A DNA stretch of 64,000 bases from Arsukibacterium sp. UBA3155 (GTDB lineage: Bacteria; Pseudomonadota; Gammaproteobacteria; Enterobacterales; Alteromonadaceae), in assembly GCA_002364615.1 (NCBI GenBank), contig DEYP01000023.1, positions 1 through 64,000 on the forward strand, written 5' to 3'. Position numbers and translations under genes: made by a program. The notes below the pieces were generated by a model, which did no database searches, was not told where the DNA came from, and was given only the letters and a program-made list of their open reading frames with translations. This document shows positions 26,501 through 36,281 of the stretch, in pieces (within the stretch, counting starts at the first letter, position 1; each line of letters opens with the position of its first letter).

Positions 26501-27996
26501 AGCGTAGTGTCCTTTGAGGGCAACACAATGCCCAGGCTGTCCCAGATGGAATCTACCCGTTGTTTAGTCTGCGAGTCCATAACAATGGGTTCGCCCCATT
26601 CGCGCGTGGTTTCGCCCGGCCATTTGTTGGTGGCATCCATCCCCATTTTTGATCCAAGGCCGGACACTGGCGAGGCAAAATCCAAATAGTCAATCGGCGT
26701 ATTTTCTATCAGGGTGGTGTCTCGGGCCGGGTCCATCCGTGTGGTAATGGCCCAGATAACATCCTGCCAGTCGCGGGCGTTAATATCGTCATCGCAGACA
26801 ATCACAAACTTGGTATACATAAACTGGCGTAAATAAGACCAGACGCCCATCATTACCCGTTTGGCATGGCCAGGGTACTGCTTTTTCATGGTAACTACTG
26901 CCAACCGGTATGAGCAACCCTCAGGGGGCAGGTAAAAGTCGGTTATTTCCGGAAACTGTTTTTGCAGTATCGGCACAAACACTTCATTTAATGCCACGCC
27001 CAGAATAGCCGGTTCATCTGGCGGCCGGCCAGTATAAGTGCTGTGATAAATCGGGTCTTTTCGCATGGTAATGTGGGTCACGGTAAATACCGGAAAGCTG
27101 TCTACTTCGTTGTAATAACCGGTATGGTCACCATAAGGGCCTTCTGGTGCCATTTCACCCGGTGCAATATAGCCTTCCAGTACTATTTCGGCACTGGCCG
27201 GCACCTGCAAATCGTTGCTGATACATTTAACCACTTCGGTATTATCACCGCGCAGCAAGCCGGCGAAACCGTATTCTGACAAGGTATCCGGTACGGGCGT
27301 CACAGCGCCAAGAATAGTCGCCGGATCGGCACCTAATGCGACAGACACCGGATAGTTTTCTCCCGGATTGGCTTTTTGAAACTCATAGAAATCCAGTGCA
27401 CCACCGCGATGCGATAACCAGCGCATAATCAGTTTGTTTTTGGCCAGCACTTGCTGGCGGTAGATGCCTAAATTTTGCCGCGCTTTGTGCGGCCCTTTAG
27501 TGACGGTTAAGCCCCAGGTAATTAAGGGTGCCGCATCGCCCGGCCAACAGGTCATTACCGGCAGCTGGCTTAAATCAACCTGATCACCACTTAGCACTAT
27601 TTGCTGGCAGGGCGCTTTTTTTACCTGTTTCGGTGACATATTCAGCACTTGTTTGAATAACGGCAGCTTACTAAACGCGTCTTTCAGGCCTTTTGGTGGC
27701 TCGGGCTCTTTTAAAAAAGCCAGCAGCTTTCCCACTTCCCGAAGTGCAGAGACATTTTCCTGGCCCATACCCAGTGCCACCCGTTGCGGCGTGCCAAACA
27801 GGTTGGCCAGTACCGGCATACTGTAGCCTTTGGGGTTTTCAAATAAAATAGCCGGGCCGCCTGCTCGCAGGGTGCGATCGGCAATTTCGGTCATTTCCAG
27901 TACCGGGTCTACTTCTGCGGTTACCCGCACCAGTTCACCGCGCTGTTCTAACTGACTGATAAAATCACGTAGGTCTTTATATTTCATACTTGGCAT
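26497..27996 (-). CDS. ubiD: 3-octaprenyl-4-hydroxybenzoate decarboxylase UbiD
   Basis: Ubiquinone synthesis: decarboxylation of polyprenyl-hydroxybenzoate with prenylated FMN made by UbiX. 499 aa (E. coli 497), with high identity along the chain, e.g. [58 protein letters not shown] and [14 protein letters not shown]. Start ATG 27996 (MPSMKYKDL) is chosen from homology and an AGGG about six bases upstream; the open frame continues to 28080 without support. Confidence 0.96.
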   Translation of the reverse strand: MPSMKYKDLRDFISQLEQRGELVRVTAEVDPVLEMTEIADRTLRAGGPAILFENPKGYSMPVLANLFGTPQRVALGMGQENVSALREVGKLLAFLKEPEPPKGLKDAFSKLPLFKQVLNMSPKQVKKAPCQQIVLSGDQVDLSQLPVMTCWPGDAAPLITWGLTVTKGPHKARQNLGIYRQQVLAKNKLIMRWLSHRGGALDFYEFQKANPGENYPVSVALGADPATILGAVTPVPDTLSEYGFAGLLRGDNTEVVKCISNDLQVPASAEIVLEGYIAPGEMAPEGPYGDHTGYYNEVDSFPVFTVTHITMRKDPIYHSTYTGRPPDEPAILGVALNEVFVPILQKQFPEITDFYLPPEGCSYRLAVVTMKKQYPGHAKRVMMGVWSYLRQFMYTKFVIVCDDDINARDWQDVIWAITTRMDPARDTTLIENTPIDYLDFASPVSGLGSKMGMDATNKWPGETTREWGEPIVMDSQTKQRVDSIWDSLGIVLPSKDTTL

Positions 27997-28268
27997 CAGG
28001 CCCTGTAGGGTATTGCCGGCTATTATACAGCTCTGGCTTGCGCTTGCCAGTTTTGGCCTGCTATGCGGCTGGTTTGGCAAAGTAGCGGGCTTATCATAGC
28101 GGCAGGTTAGTCAACGCAGAGTGATACGATGGCCCAGCAGAAAGGGGTTATAAAATTTCAATTTAATTATGCAGCAACAGCGCATTTTTGCTATGCCAGG
28201 CCATGAAAATGGCGTCGTAGCTTTTAGGCCTTCAGCAGAGCAAGCCGCTCAGTGTTCAATTTGAGTTT

Positions 28269-28349
28269 ATGCTTTGGCTCTTGGTCTTGGTCTTGGTCTT
28301 GGTCTTGGTCTTGATGTTGCGGCAGATTGACGTTTTTACCGATCTTTAG
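28269..28349 (+). CDS. Candidate 26-aa hydrophobic micro-ORF encoded by a hexamer repeat
   Basis: ATG 28269 opens a frame giving MLWL followed by five Leu-Val pairs, then LMLRQIDVFTDL and a stop. The Leu-Val pairs are coded by the TTGGTC repeat. The product could be a tiny membrane peptide or leader. There is no good ribosome site, so coding is uncertain. It lies between ubiD (minus) and the EAL gene. Confidence 0.25.
   Translation: MLWLLVLVLVLVLVLMLRQIDVFTDL
28281..28310. repeat. Hexanucleotide microsatellite (TTGGTC)x5
   Basis: Five perfect tandem TTGGTC copies with partial copies at both ends, in the 416-base gap between ubiD and the EAL gene. Copy-number change would shift spacing by 6 bases and keep any frame. 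The remainder of the gap (28081-28268 and 28350-28412) contains no other structure that I can name. Confidence 0.9.
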
Positions 28350-28412
28350 TTGGTAATAACGCTGAAAAATCGCTAAAGTTTATCTGGGTTTTTTTAAGAT
28401 TTAAGGTTGTTG

Positions 28413-29183
28413 ATGGATTTTCCTGCTCAAATTAAACAACAAACCTGCAGCGACTGTTTAAGTGGTCAGTCGTTAGGTTTTCAGATCCGCATGGCATTTC
28501 AGCCGATAATCGATTGGAAGTATCAGGTTATCTGTGGCTATGAAGCCTTGGTGCGAGGCCCACAAGGTCAGGGGGCTGGCTGGGTGTTTGAGCACATTAA
28601 CGACGATAACAAGTATTATTTTGACCAGGCTTGCCGGGTAAAAGCAATTGAAACGGCCGCTAAGTTAGGCTGCAGCACTTATTTGAATATCAATTTTTTA
28701 CCCAATGCGGTCTACAATCCGGAAACCTGTATTAAAGCGACCATTGAAGCGGCAGATTTATACGGGTTCGATTTAACCAAATTGGTATTTGAAGTGACTG
28801 AAGGTGAACAAATTCCGGATAAAGATCATTTAAACCGGATTTTCCGCAGTTATGCAAAGCGTGGTTTTAAAACCGCCATTGATGACTACGGTGCGGGTTA
28901 CGCCACGCTCGACTGGCTGGTTGAGCTTAAGCCTCATATCTTAAAACTGGATATGGAACTGATCCGCAATATTCAGAGCAACCCGGCTAAACAGTTTATT
29001 ATTGAACAAACCATTGCCCAGTGTGAGTTACAAGGCACCCTGGTACTGGCCGAAGGGGTAGAAACCAAGGTGGAGCTGGATTGCTTATTGGGCCTGGGTA
29101 TTCGTTATTATCAGGGCTACTATTTTGCAAGGCCGGAACTGGAACGGCTAATTACCACCGCTGAGCTTAACGGTCTGAAATAA
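28413..29183 (+). CDS. EAL-domain cyclic-di-GMP phosphodiesterase
   Basis: 256 aa, a single EAL domain with a short Cys-containing head (CSDCLSG). Catalytic and metal residues appear intact: YEALVRG (EAL motif), NINFLP, FEVTEGE, IDDYGAGYATL, LKLDMEL, EGVET and YQGYYFARP. It would linearise c-di-GMP in the cytosol and promote motility over biofilm. Start ATG 28413 has AAGG six bases upstream; two in-frame TTG codons precede it. It stands alone between a microsatellite-bearing leader and a terminator. Confidence 0.93.
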   Translation: MDFPAQIKQQTCSDCLSGQSLGFQIRMAFQPIIDWKYQVICGYEALVRGPQGQGAGWVFEHINDDNKYYFDQACRVKAIETAAKLGCSTYLNINFLPNAVYNPETCIKATIEAADLYGFDLTKLVFEVTEGEQIPDKDHLNRIFRSYAKRGFKTAIDDYGAGYATLDWLVELKPHILKLDMELIRNIQSNPAKQFIIEQTIAQCELQGTLVLAEGVETKVELDCLLGLGIRYYQGYYFARPELERLITTAELNGLK

Positions 29184-29206
29184 CCAAGGCGCAAAGCGCC
29201 TTGGTT
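29182..29206. terminator. Terminator after the EAL gene
   Basis: An 11-bp perfect stem AACCAAGGCGC / GCGCCTTGGTT with an AAA loop and a following T-run on the plus strand. It begins in the EAL stop codon and may also end the convergent receptor gene. Confidence 0.88.
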
Positions 29207-29224
29207 TTTGCTTAAACCCCCTCG

Positions 29225-31726
29225 TTAAAAATCGTAACTTACCCGTCCATACACCAGCCGGCCAGAGCGGCCATAGGGTGAATAGTTAGAAAACGGCGTG
29301 TTGCCGGTACCGTTTAAATTAATGGGAAAGGCATCCGGGTATTCGTCTAACAGGTTATCGGCGCCAAATGCCAATTTCATATTATCGGTTAGCTGATAGC
29401 GTGCTTCCACATCAATTAAGGTTGCTGCATCCAGGGTAAAATCATTGGCGGGGTTGGCGTTAGGCGTTAACACCTCACCGTAGCGGGTTGCCCGGAAAGT
29501 GGCACCAAAGCGGTCTAAACTCCAGTTAACATGCGCACCTAACTTGTTTTTTGGGTTACCTTTTTCAAAGGTCAGCACATTCACCCTGCCAAACAGTTCC
29601 GGCGCCGGATCAAGCGCCGACAACTCGGCTGTTTCTGGTGTGCTGGTAACATCAGTACTGTTAACGTTTGCCACCAAAGTTAAGTCAAAGCGGCCCATAT
29701 CTGCAGTAAAAACCGGATAATTGGCAACAATATCAATGCCCTGCGTTTCGGTATCGACGCCATTGATAAAGAAGCGACCGCCACCAATACCAATTAACCC
29801 CAGTGACTCCAGATAGGCACGCACGTTAGGCTGGGTCAGGTTTTCTGATAACACTATTCTGTCGTCAATATTAATCTGATAGCCATCAATGGTTAAGGTT
29901 AAATCTCCAAGCCGGAATACCGCACCGAGCGAAAGATTAATGGACTCTTCAGCATCCAGCGGGCTTGAACCTAACGCTATAGCCGCCGGATCGTTAACCG
30001 GGAAGGTCGTAATATCGAACGGGATACCACCAATAAAGTTTGTCGACGTACTGGTAAAATATTGTTGTTGCAATGATGGTGCCCTGAATCCGTTCTGGAC
30101 GCTGCCACGCAAACCAACGCTGTCACTGACATCGTAACGCAGTGCCAGTTTGCCGGTAACATTGTTACCAAAATCAGAATAGTCCTCTGCCCTCAAGGCT
30201 ACCGAACCCAGCAGGTTATCTGTAACGTTGGCTTCTAAGTCAACATATACGCCGATTGCCCGCCGGCTCTCGTCAACGGCATTGGCAGGCCTGAAACCCG
30301 GAAATACCTGAGCGCCAGACTGGGTTGGATTGCCGTTAGGCAACAACACGCCGCCATTACGATAGGAGTCAGGTTCACCGGCGAAGATAGAGTAGCCTTC
30401 GCGCCGAATTTCAATACCAGTGGCCAGGTTAACTGGCGATGCAAAACTGGCAACATCAAAAGAGGTTACACCCGATAGGTTAAACACCCACTGGTCGTAA
30501 TCAAAACCACCGGCATCAAACTCGGTTTTGCTGCTGGGGCCAATGGAGCGGTTTACGGTGTTTTCGATGGTAAAGGCCATTTCATTCATGCCGTAAACCA
30601 CAGAGGCATCCATACTCCACTCGGCCAGCTCCCATTCATAACCAACGGCAAAACTGGTGTCGGTTACCTCAGGTGCAATAATGGGTAAAAAGCCGTCCGG
30701 GTGAACTTCAATCACATTGCGGTCATCCTGGGCCCGCCGGTAAAAGCCGCCAGAGCGGGCTGAGCGATCCTGAAAGCTGGCCCAGCCATAAAGTTTGCCA
30801 TCGTCTAACATCATGCCGGCGTTGGTAAACAAGGTAAATTGCTGCAGTTCCGGCTCGCCGTACCAGGCGTTAAAACGTTCAATTGTTTGCTCGCGGGGAT
30901 CATACTCGCCGTCAATTAATGGGTATTGCTGGCGGTAATCGTAACCGCCGCGCTCGGTGCGCTCTGCATCTTTAATTTCTGCAGCCAGGGTAAGGTAACC
31001 ATTGTTCGGCAGGGCAAAGCCTTTCCAGCCTGATAGATTGAGAGTTTCACCATCATTGACACTGCGTTTTATCTCGCCAGGTGCACTCCAGGTGGCGTTG
31101 GCTGGTGGCGGGGTAGTGGGCACTGTATATTCTGAATCCCGATAACCATAAGACAAACTAACACTGCCGCCTTCGCTGGCGTCACGCAGCCTAACGTTAA
31201 TTACCCCGGCAATAGCATCCGAGCCGTATTGAGCTGAAGCGCCATCGCGAAGAACTTCAACACTGCGAATGGCAGCGGTAGGTATGGTATTCAAATCGAC
31301 TGCCGAGCTGCCGCGGCCCACGGTGCCGTTAACATTTACCAGTGAAGCGGCATGGCGCCTTTTGGAATTAACCAGCACCAGCGATTGGTCCGGGCCAAGG
31401 CCACGTAAGGTGGCGGGACGAATGGTATCAGTACCATCTGCCAGGCCAGGGCGTGGAAAATTAAACGATGGCAACGCCACAGATAATACCTGATTCAGCT
31501 CGGTAGAACCGGAACGCTCCAGTGTTTCCACGCTAACAATATCAATCGGTACTGCAGTATCATCCACCGAGCGTCCGGCTACCCGGGTGCCGGTAACCAC
31601 AATTTGTTCAATTTTTTGTTCGTCAGCGTTTGGGTTGCTGTTTTCCTGCGCCTGCGCCAGCATGGCGGGGCTAAGTAAAGCAGTACTGATCGCCAGTACC
31701 AGAGGGTGTAGTGCAGCACTGCGCAT
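29225..31726 (-). CDS. TonB-dependent receptor
   Basis: 833 aa outer-membrane receptor. Signal peptide to about AQAQ, a TonB box-like segment (IEQIVVTGTR), a plug domain (RGLGPDQSLVLVNSKRR, VEVLRDGASAQYGSDAIAGVINV), then a 22-strand barrel ending in an aromatic residue (VYGRVSYDF). Large polar loops fit uptake of a carbohydrate or other organic ligand, but the ligand cannot be told. AGGAG lies six bases before the ATG. No Fur box was seen in the 214-base gap shared with metC. There is no adjacent transporter or enzyme to suggest a substrate. Confidence 0.9.
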   Translation of the reverse strand: MRSAALHPLVLAISTALLSPAMLAQAQENSNPNADEQKIEQIVVTGTRVAGRSVDDTAVPIDIVSVETLERSGSTELNQVLSVALPSFNFPRPGLADGTDTIRPATLRGLGPDQSLVLVNSKRRHAASLVNVNGTVGRGSSAVDLNTIPTAAIRSVEVLRDGASAQYGSDAIAGVINVRLRDASEGGSVSLSYGYRDSEYTVPTTPPPANATWSAPGEIKRSVNDGETLNLSGWKGFALPNNGYLTLAAEIKDAERTERGGYDYRQQYPLIDGEYDPREQTIERFNAWYGEPELQQFTLFTNAGMMLDDGKLYGWASFQDRSARSGGFYRRAQDDRNVIEVHPDGFLPIIAPEVTDTSFAVGYEWELAEWSMDASVVYGMNEMAFTIENTVNRSIGPSSKTEFDAGGFDYDQWVFNLSGVTSFDVASFASPVNLATGIEIRREGYSIFAGEPDSYRNGGVLLPNGNPTQSGAQVFPGFRPANAVDESRRAIGVYVDLEANVTDNLLGSVALRAEDYSDFGNNVTGKLALRYDVSDSVGLRGSVQNGFRAPSLQQQYFTSTSTNFIGGIPFDITTFPVNDPAAIALGSSPLDAEESINLSLGAVFRLGDLTLTIDGYQINIDDRIVLSENLTQPNVRAYLESLGLIGIGGGRFFINGVDTETQGIDIVANYPVFTADMGRFDLTLVANVNSTDVTSTPETAELSALDPAPELFGRVNVLTFEKGNPKNKLGAHVNWSLDRFGATFRATRYGEVLTPNANPANDFTLDAATLIDVEARYQLTDNMKLAFGADNLLDEYPDAFPINLNGTGNTPFSNYSPYGRSGRLVYGRVSYDF

Positions 31727-31891
31727 AGTTAACTCCTTGTTGTTATCTTTAAACCGTAGGTGGCGGCAGAACGCTTGTCAAACTTCTGCAAACTTTGTTT
31801 TTATGATGCAATACTGTTGTTAACAGCGAAGCGATCAGCAGGCTGTGTTTTAGTATCGTGATCTTTTAGTAAAAACAGGTTAGCATGCTAC

Positions 31892-31907
31892 AGACATCCA
31901 GATGTCT
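31892..31907 (+). promoter_or_regulatory. Probable MetJ operator (two met boxes)
   Basis: AGACATCCAGATGTCT is two adjacent 8-base met boxes (consensus AGACGTCT; 6 and 7 of 8 match) and a perfect 7-2-7 inverted repeat. It ends 33 bases before metC, where MetJ with S-adenosylmethionine would block transcription. Confidence 0.75.
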
Positions 31908-31940
31908 TATCTATCCAACTAAGGTCGCAGTGGGGTAAAA

Positions 31941-33119
31941 ATGCATAAAAACACTAAACTTATCGATGCCGGCCGGGCAAAAAAATATACCGGCTATGCG
32001 GTAAATCCGCCGGTTGTGCGGGCGTCTACTATTGTTTTCGATACCTTCAGCGAACTGAAACAAGCCACCTTGCAACGCGGCAACCGGGTGCCTTTTTATG
32101 GCCGGCGTGGCACCGATACCCATTTTGCCTTGCAAGAGGCGATTTGCGAGCTCGAAGGCGGGGCAGGTTGTGCGTTGTACCCTTGTGGTGCCGCCGCGGT
32201 AAGCGGTGCCTTGCTGGCTTTTTTAAAAAGCGGGGATCATCTGCTGATGGTCGATAGCGTATACGAACCCACCCGGGCATTGTGTGATAAGTTGCTCAAA
32301 GGCTACGGTATCGAAACCAGCTATTATGATCCGCAAATTGGCAGTGCTATCGAAGGTTTAATTAAAGCCAACACCAAAGTTATTTTTCTGGAGTCTCCAG
32401 GCTCTCTTACTTTTGACATACAGGACATACCGGCCATTTGCGCGGTGGCGCAGCAGCGCGATTTAGTCACTATTTTAGACAATACCTGGGCGTCGCCCAT
32501 TTTATGCCAGCCGTTTCAGTTGGGAGTAGATATCTCCATTCAGGCAGCCACTAAGTATATAGTGGGTCATTCCGATGTCATGCTGGGAACTGCCAGTGCG
32601 AATGAAAAACATTGGCCTCAGTTGCGTGAACACAGTTATTTAATGGGTTATTGCGCCTCAGCCGATGATGCCTACACCGCACTGCGCGGGTTGCGCACCT
32701 TAGCGGTACGCCTGCAGCAGCACGAGCAAAGCGCCCTGACTATTGCTAACTGGCTTACACAACGGCCAGAGGTTGAGGCGGTTTTACATCCGGCACTGCC
32801 CAGCCATCCGGGCCATGCTATTTTTCAGCGTGATTTCTGCGGCAGCAATGGCTTGTTTTCCTTTGTGTTAAAACAGGGCAATCAACAGCAGGTAGCGGCA
32901 TTTATTGAGGGCATGCAGCATTTCAAAATGGGCTTTTCATGGGGCGGCTATGAAAGCTTAGTAACGGCGACCATGGCGTTGCAAAAGCTACGTACGGCCA
33001 GCACCTGGCCATACCAGGGGCCGCTTATCAGATTACATATCGGGCTGGAGCATGTCGATGATTTATTGGCAGATTTAACAGCTGCGTTTGTCAGGTTTAA
33101 CGAAGCGGCATTAGCTTAG
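31941..33119 (+). CDS. metC: Cystathionine beta-lyase
   Basis: PLP enzyme of methionine synthesis: cystathionine to homocysteine, pyruvate and ammonia. 392 aa (E. coli 395). PFYGRRGTDTHFALQEAICELEGG, ILDNTWASP and the PLP lysine in QAATKYIVGHSD are those of the MetC branch, not of MetB. A GGGG ribosome site precedes ATG 31941. A MetJ-type operator lies upstream, which supports both the function and methionine control. It is followed at 41 bases by the convergent DUF2383-like gene. Confidence 0.95.
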   Translation: MHKNTKLIDAGRAKKYTGYAVNPPVVRASTIVFDTFSELKQATLQRGNRVPFYGRRGTDTHFALQEAICELEGGAGCALYPCGAAAVSGALLAFLKSGDHLLMVDSVYEPTRALCDKLLKGYGIETSYYDPQIGSAIEGLIKANTKVIFLESPGSLTFDIQDIPAICAVAQQRDLVTILDNTWASPILCQPFQLGVDISIQAATKYIVGHSDVMLGTASANEKHWPQLREHSYLMGYCASADDAYTALRGLRTLAVRLQQHEQSALTIANWLTQRPEVEAVLHPALPSHPGHAIFQRDFCGSNGLFSFVLKQGNQQQVAAFIEGMQHFKMGFSWGGYESLVTATMALQKLRTASTWPYQGPLIRLHIGLEHVDDLLADLTAAFVRFNEAALA

Positions 33120-33159
33120 CAGCAAACTAGACCGAGGTTAGCGTGCCAGCAGTGGTGCA

Positions 33160-33600
33160 TTAACTTTTTAACGCATGAAGTTGTTTTTTTGTGTTTTGGA
33201 CATGCTTAGCCAAGGCGTTGAGCAATGATTTGAAGTCTGCCGACTGTTCTGCCAAAGAGCTTTGGTTCAATACCTCAGCAAGTTCTTGTTCTTTATCCAG
33301 GCATCTGTCCAAAATCGAATTTGTTGAGTCACTTGAAAATAATTTCGTAATTTCTCCACCAAGTTGCTGCATAAATTCTTTATCGGGATCGGGTTTGGCC
33401 GGTAATTCACCTAATTGTCTTACGACATTTTCAAATGGTTCGATGTAGGTTGCTCGTTCGTTGGCAATTTCATCAAGGCTGTTTTGCAGATTTTGCTCAG
33501 CTAACAACTCCGCCATTGCACGATAATAATCTCGTGTTTCGATAACGAGTTTCAGCATTTTCAGGCTGTCAGCCTGATTGTCAGAACGTATTATTGACAT
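33160..33600 (-). CDS. Ferritin-like DUF2383-type protein
   Basis: 146 aa, all-helical. The pattern of two helical hairpins (MLKLVIETRDYYRAMAELL, LDEIANERATYIEPFENVVRQLG) resembles the ferritin-like DUF2383 / PA2169 family, often stress-linked. The metal ligands are not obvious, so the assignment is tentative. ATG 33600 has AAGG upstream and begins just after the stop of the lipid kinase gene, hence coupled to it. Confidence 0.6.
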   Translation of the reverse strand: MSIIRSDNQADSLKMLKLVIETRDYYRAMAELLAEQNLQNSLDEIANERATYIEPFENVVRQLGELPAKPDPDKEFMQQLGGEITKLFSSDSTNSILDRCLDKEQELAEVLNQSSLAEQSADFKSLLNALAKHVQNTKKQLHALKS

Positions 33601-33601
33601 A

Positions 33602-34501
33602 TTAAACCTTGTTTGTGTTTGGCATGGGAATATCACCTGCAATAACTTCAATGGCCTGAGGCAACACTACCAGGGTTGCAGGTGTTTTTGTTTTAAACTC
33701 ACCATCAGCTTCAACGTGTATCGGTTTGGAGGTTCGGATCCTGAATTCCTTTGCTGTTCTGCAAACAACCCGCTCTGCCTTTTTTAGTTTGCCAGTTCGA
33801 AGGCTTGGGCCCAACAGTAATAATTGCCACCAGGGTTGTGCTTTAATGCAAAATAAATTTAACTGCTCATCCAGTAACGTCGACTCGTTATCAACGATAT
33901 TGCCGCCACCATAGTAGCGACTGCTCCCTACAGCCAGATGAATCGCCTTGGCAGAGTAGCTCCAGCCTTCAGTTTCAATATTTACGCTGAAACTTCTGTT
34001 ACGTTTTATCGCTCTGAATAATGCGCCCAGATAAGCAAACACGCCAAAATATTTTTTCTTATCAGGAGTCAGCTCATGGGTTACATCTACACCTAATCCG
34101 ATATGCGCCACATTAATAAAAAGTTTGTCGTTCACTTTTGCCAGATTAATGCGCTCTCGCTTTGCATTAATAATAACCTGTGCTGCACCTGCAAGCTCCT
34201 GCGGTACGCCAAGCGAACGTGCCAAGTCGTTGGCGGTTCCCAACGGTAAAATAGCCAGTGTGCGCTGATTCGAGTAAATAGAGTGTAGCGCGGAGCTAAT
34301 GGTTCCATCTCCTCCGGCAATAATAACGATACCATTTTGTTGCTGGTAATCGGCAATTTTTGCAAGCATCTGAGATTCACTCTCAGAGATATAAACCGTT
34401 AATTCAATGCCTGAGGCCCGGAGTAATTCGATGGCTACTTCCAGTTCCTTAGCCTGGCCGTTACGGCTGTGCGGGTTAACAATTAACAATGCGTGCTGCA
34501 A
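33602..34501 (-). CDS. Diacylglycerol-kinase-like lipid kinase
   Basis: 299 aa of the YegS/DgkB family. NPHSRNG at the N-terminus, IIAGGDGTISSALHSI (nucleotide loop), LPLGTANDLARSLG and HVEADGEF are the family motifs. It would phosphorylate a membrane lipid using ATP at the inner membrane. The start is a TTG at 34501 with AAGGA eight bases upstream. Its neighbours, a DUF1206 membrane protein and a PAP2 phosphatase on the same strand, suggest a lipid-phosphate or envelope-stress cluster (inference). Confidence 0.88.
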   Translation of the reverse strand: MQHALLIVNPHSRNGQAKELEVAIELLRASGIELTVYISESESQMLAKIADYQQQNGIVIIAGGDGTISSALHSIYSNQRTLAILPLGTANDLARSLGVPQELAGAAQVIINAKRERINLAKVNDKLFINVAHIGLGVDVTHELTPDKKKYFGVFAYLGALFRAIKRNRSFSVNIETEGWSYSAKAIHLAVGSSRYYGGGNIVDNESTLLDEQLNLFCIKAQPWWQLLLLGPSLRTGKLKKAERVVCRTAKEFRIRTSKPIHVEADGEFKTKTPATLVVLPQAIEVIAGDIPMPNTNKV

Positions 34502-34563
34502 CGATATATTCCTTCTTTAATGAAGCGGCACCAAAAAATCAGTTGTGCTTTAAGTGTCTTAAG

Positions 34564-35349
34564 TTAGGTATCAATTCGACGGTACAGAGACTCGATAAAG
34601 CTGTAGATACCAAATGCAAACAAGCCTATTGAAACAATAAGAATTAACCAGCTGCCGTAAGGCGCAGTACTAAGCCACTCAAACGCTTCGCTAATACCTT
34701 TGTCCTCATTGCTGCCTGCAACGAAAGTTGAACGCAGAATAATCCAGCCAATAATGCACCACACGATGCCTCTGGAAATCAGGCCGAAGCGACAGATTGG
34801 AACGAGCCAATTTTTTTTATCGGCTGGGAACTCAATGTATTTTTTAAAGCCGGATTTGAAGCCTTTAACGAGATGAGCAATACCTACAATGATGACTACG
34901 ATGCCAATTATTGCAAACAGTACGGTAACTATATCTGAGCTAAGGTATTCAGAAGCTGTCGCTGAAGCAGATTGTCCTGACGAGTCGTCAGTCTCGTGAA
35001 GTAACAGCTTAACAACCCAAAACGCTAAAACGCTATGAGATATTGCACTGCTAACAAGACCACTTCTTATAGCCAGCCCTTTAGCAGAGTGGCCATGATT
35101 GTCAGTATCGGTTATGCCCTGTAAAAAGCGCCAGACAATATAACCAAACAAGCCAATAACCAAAATGAGCAATAAAAACTCACCAAAAGGTTGTTCTTTA
35201 ATGTTTAAAATAGCACCTTTGCTACCGGTTTTTTCTCCCTGCCAGCCCATGGCAGAAAGAAAAGCCAGCAGACCAATTGTCAGATAAATTAGGCCCCGGG
35301 CGGCATAGCCCATCTTGGCCCAGGGTTTGGGGTGTGTAAGTTTAAACAT
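34564..35349 (-). CDS. DUF1206 membrane protein
   Basis: 261 aa with about six membrane helices arranged as three two-helix repeats; each repeat starts with an Arg-Gly segment (GYAARGLIYLTIG; FGLISRGIVWCIIG; IRSGLVSSAISHSVLA), which is how DUF1206 is built. Function unknown; it is often found near stress and lipid genes. AGGACG stands upstream of ATG 35349. Confidence 0.82.
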   Translation of the reverse strand: MFKLTHPKPWAKMGYAARGLIYLTIGLLAFLSAMGWQGEKTGSKGAILNIKEQPFGEFLLLILVIGLFGYIVWRFLQGITDTDNHGHSAKGLAIRSGLVSSAISHSVLAFWVVKLLLHETDDSSGQSASATASEYLSSDIVTVLFAIIGIVVIIVGIAHLVKGFKSGFKKYIEFPADKKNWLVPICRFGLISRGIVWCIIGWIILRSTFVAGSNEDKGISEAFEWLSTAPYGSWLILIVSIGLFAFGIYSFIESLYRRIDT

Positions 35350-35391
35350 TTTAGCGTCCTTTATTAGTAAGCTATTTATATTCGTTAACCA

Positions 35392-36090
35392 TTAGTGTGG
35401 GTCAGCCTCCAAAGGTAGCCTGGTTATGTGGCGCGCCAGAAAAGAGCAGGCTACTGCCCATACCGAGCCTGCAGCCCAGCCTGCAACAACGTCAGTTGGC
35501 CAGTGTACGCCCAGGTAAACCCGGCTGAACCCAATTAACAGCGTTAGAAAAACTGAGCTGATAATGATAAGGGCTTTAACTCTTTTTCTTGGTTGCGATT
35601 GGGCCAGTAGCGCGCCCATGGTGAGATACGCACTTGCTGCTAACATAGAATGCCCACTTGGGAAGCTTGAGGTATAAACCAGTGTTGCGTGCGCTACCAG
35701 ATCAGGTCGGGGTCGATCAAAGCCACTTTTTAATAGCAGGCTAGCCACTAAAGCGCCGCCTGTTGCCAGCAACACCACCAGGGCTAATTTACCTTTATGG
35801 GTGAGCAATAAAAAAAACATTACCCAGATACTGATGAGTGATAACACGGCATTGCCACCCAGTGCGGTTATGTCCTGGCCTATCTGTTCCAGCCAGGGAG
35901 GGCCAAGGGTATCTTCAAGGTTGTCAGCGTCTCGCATCAGCAGCAGTATGGTTTCATCCAGAGTATAACCGTCACCCGCTGTGACTTCAGTGGCAATAGT
36001 CATAAAAAGCCAGAGTGACACTGTTACCAGAGCCAGCAACATCCAAAATGATTTTTCCCGCTTTCCCAACCAGGCTAAATTATCTCTCAC
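35392..36090 (-). CDS. PAP2-family phosphatase
   Basis: 232 aa, about six membrane helices. All three signature pieces of the acid phosphatase / lipid phosphatase family are present: KSGFDRPRP, SSFPSGHSM and SRVYLGVHWPTD. It would dephosphorylate a lipid such as phosphatidate, phosphatidylglycerophosphate or undecaprenyl diphosphate on the periplasmic side. The start is GTG 36090 with AGAGGGG eight bases upstream. Probably co-expressed with the lipid kinase, giving opposite reactions in one operon. Confidence 0.9.
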   Translation of the reverse strand: MRDNLAWLGKREKSFWMLLALVTVSLWLFMTIATEVTAGDGYTLDETILLLMRDADNLEDTLGPPWLEQIGQDITALGGNAVLSLISIWVMFFLLLTHKGKLALVVLLATGGALVASLLLKSGFDRPRPDLVAHATLVYTSSFPSGHSMLAASAYLTMGALLAQSQPRKRVKALIIISSVFLTLLIGFSRVYLGVHWPTDVVAGWAAGSVWAVACSFLARHITRLPLEADPH

Positions 36091-36281
36091 CGCAAATACC
36101 CCTCTGAATTATTTTGCTCCAACAATTGTAGGTTAATGGCTTTCGCCGATTGCGATTTTCTGGTTAAGCTTATGTAACCTTTTCCAGTGCGGCAAGTTTT
36201 GTACCCTCTGCAAACAATGAATTTTTTGGCAACGCTTACGCACTCACATACAATAGCGCCAGTTTAATTTTGAGGTGCGGT

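Noticed and set aside
31727-31880. Fur box for the TonB receptor at 29225
   Set aside because: No GATAATGATAATCATTATC-like palindrome could be found in the gap.
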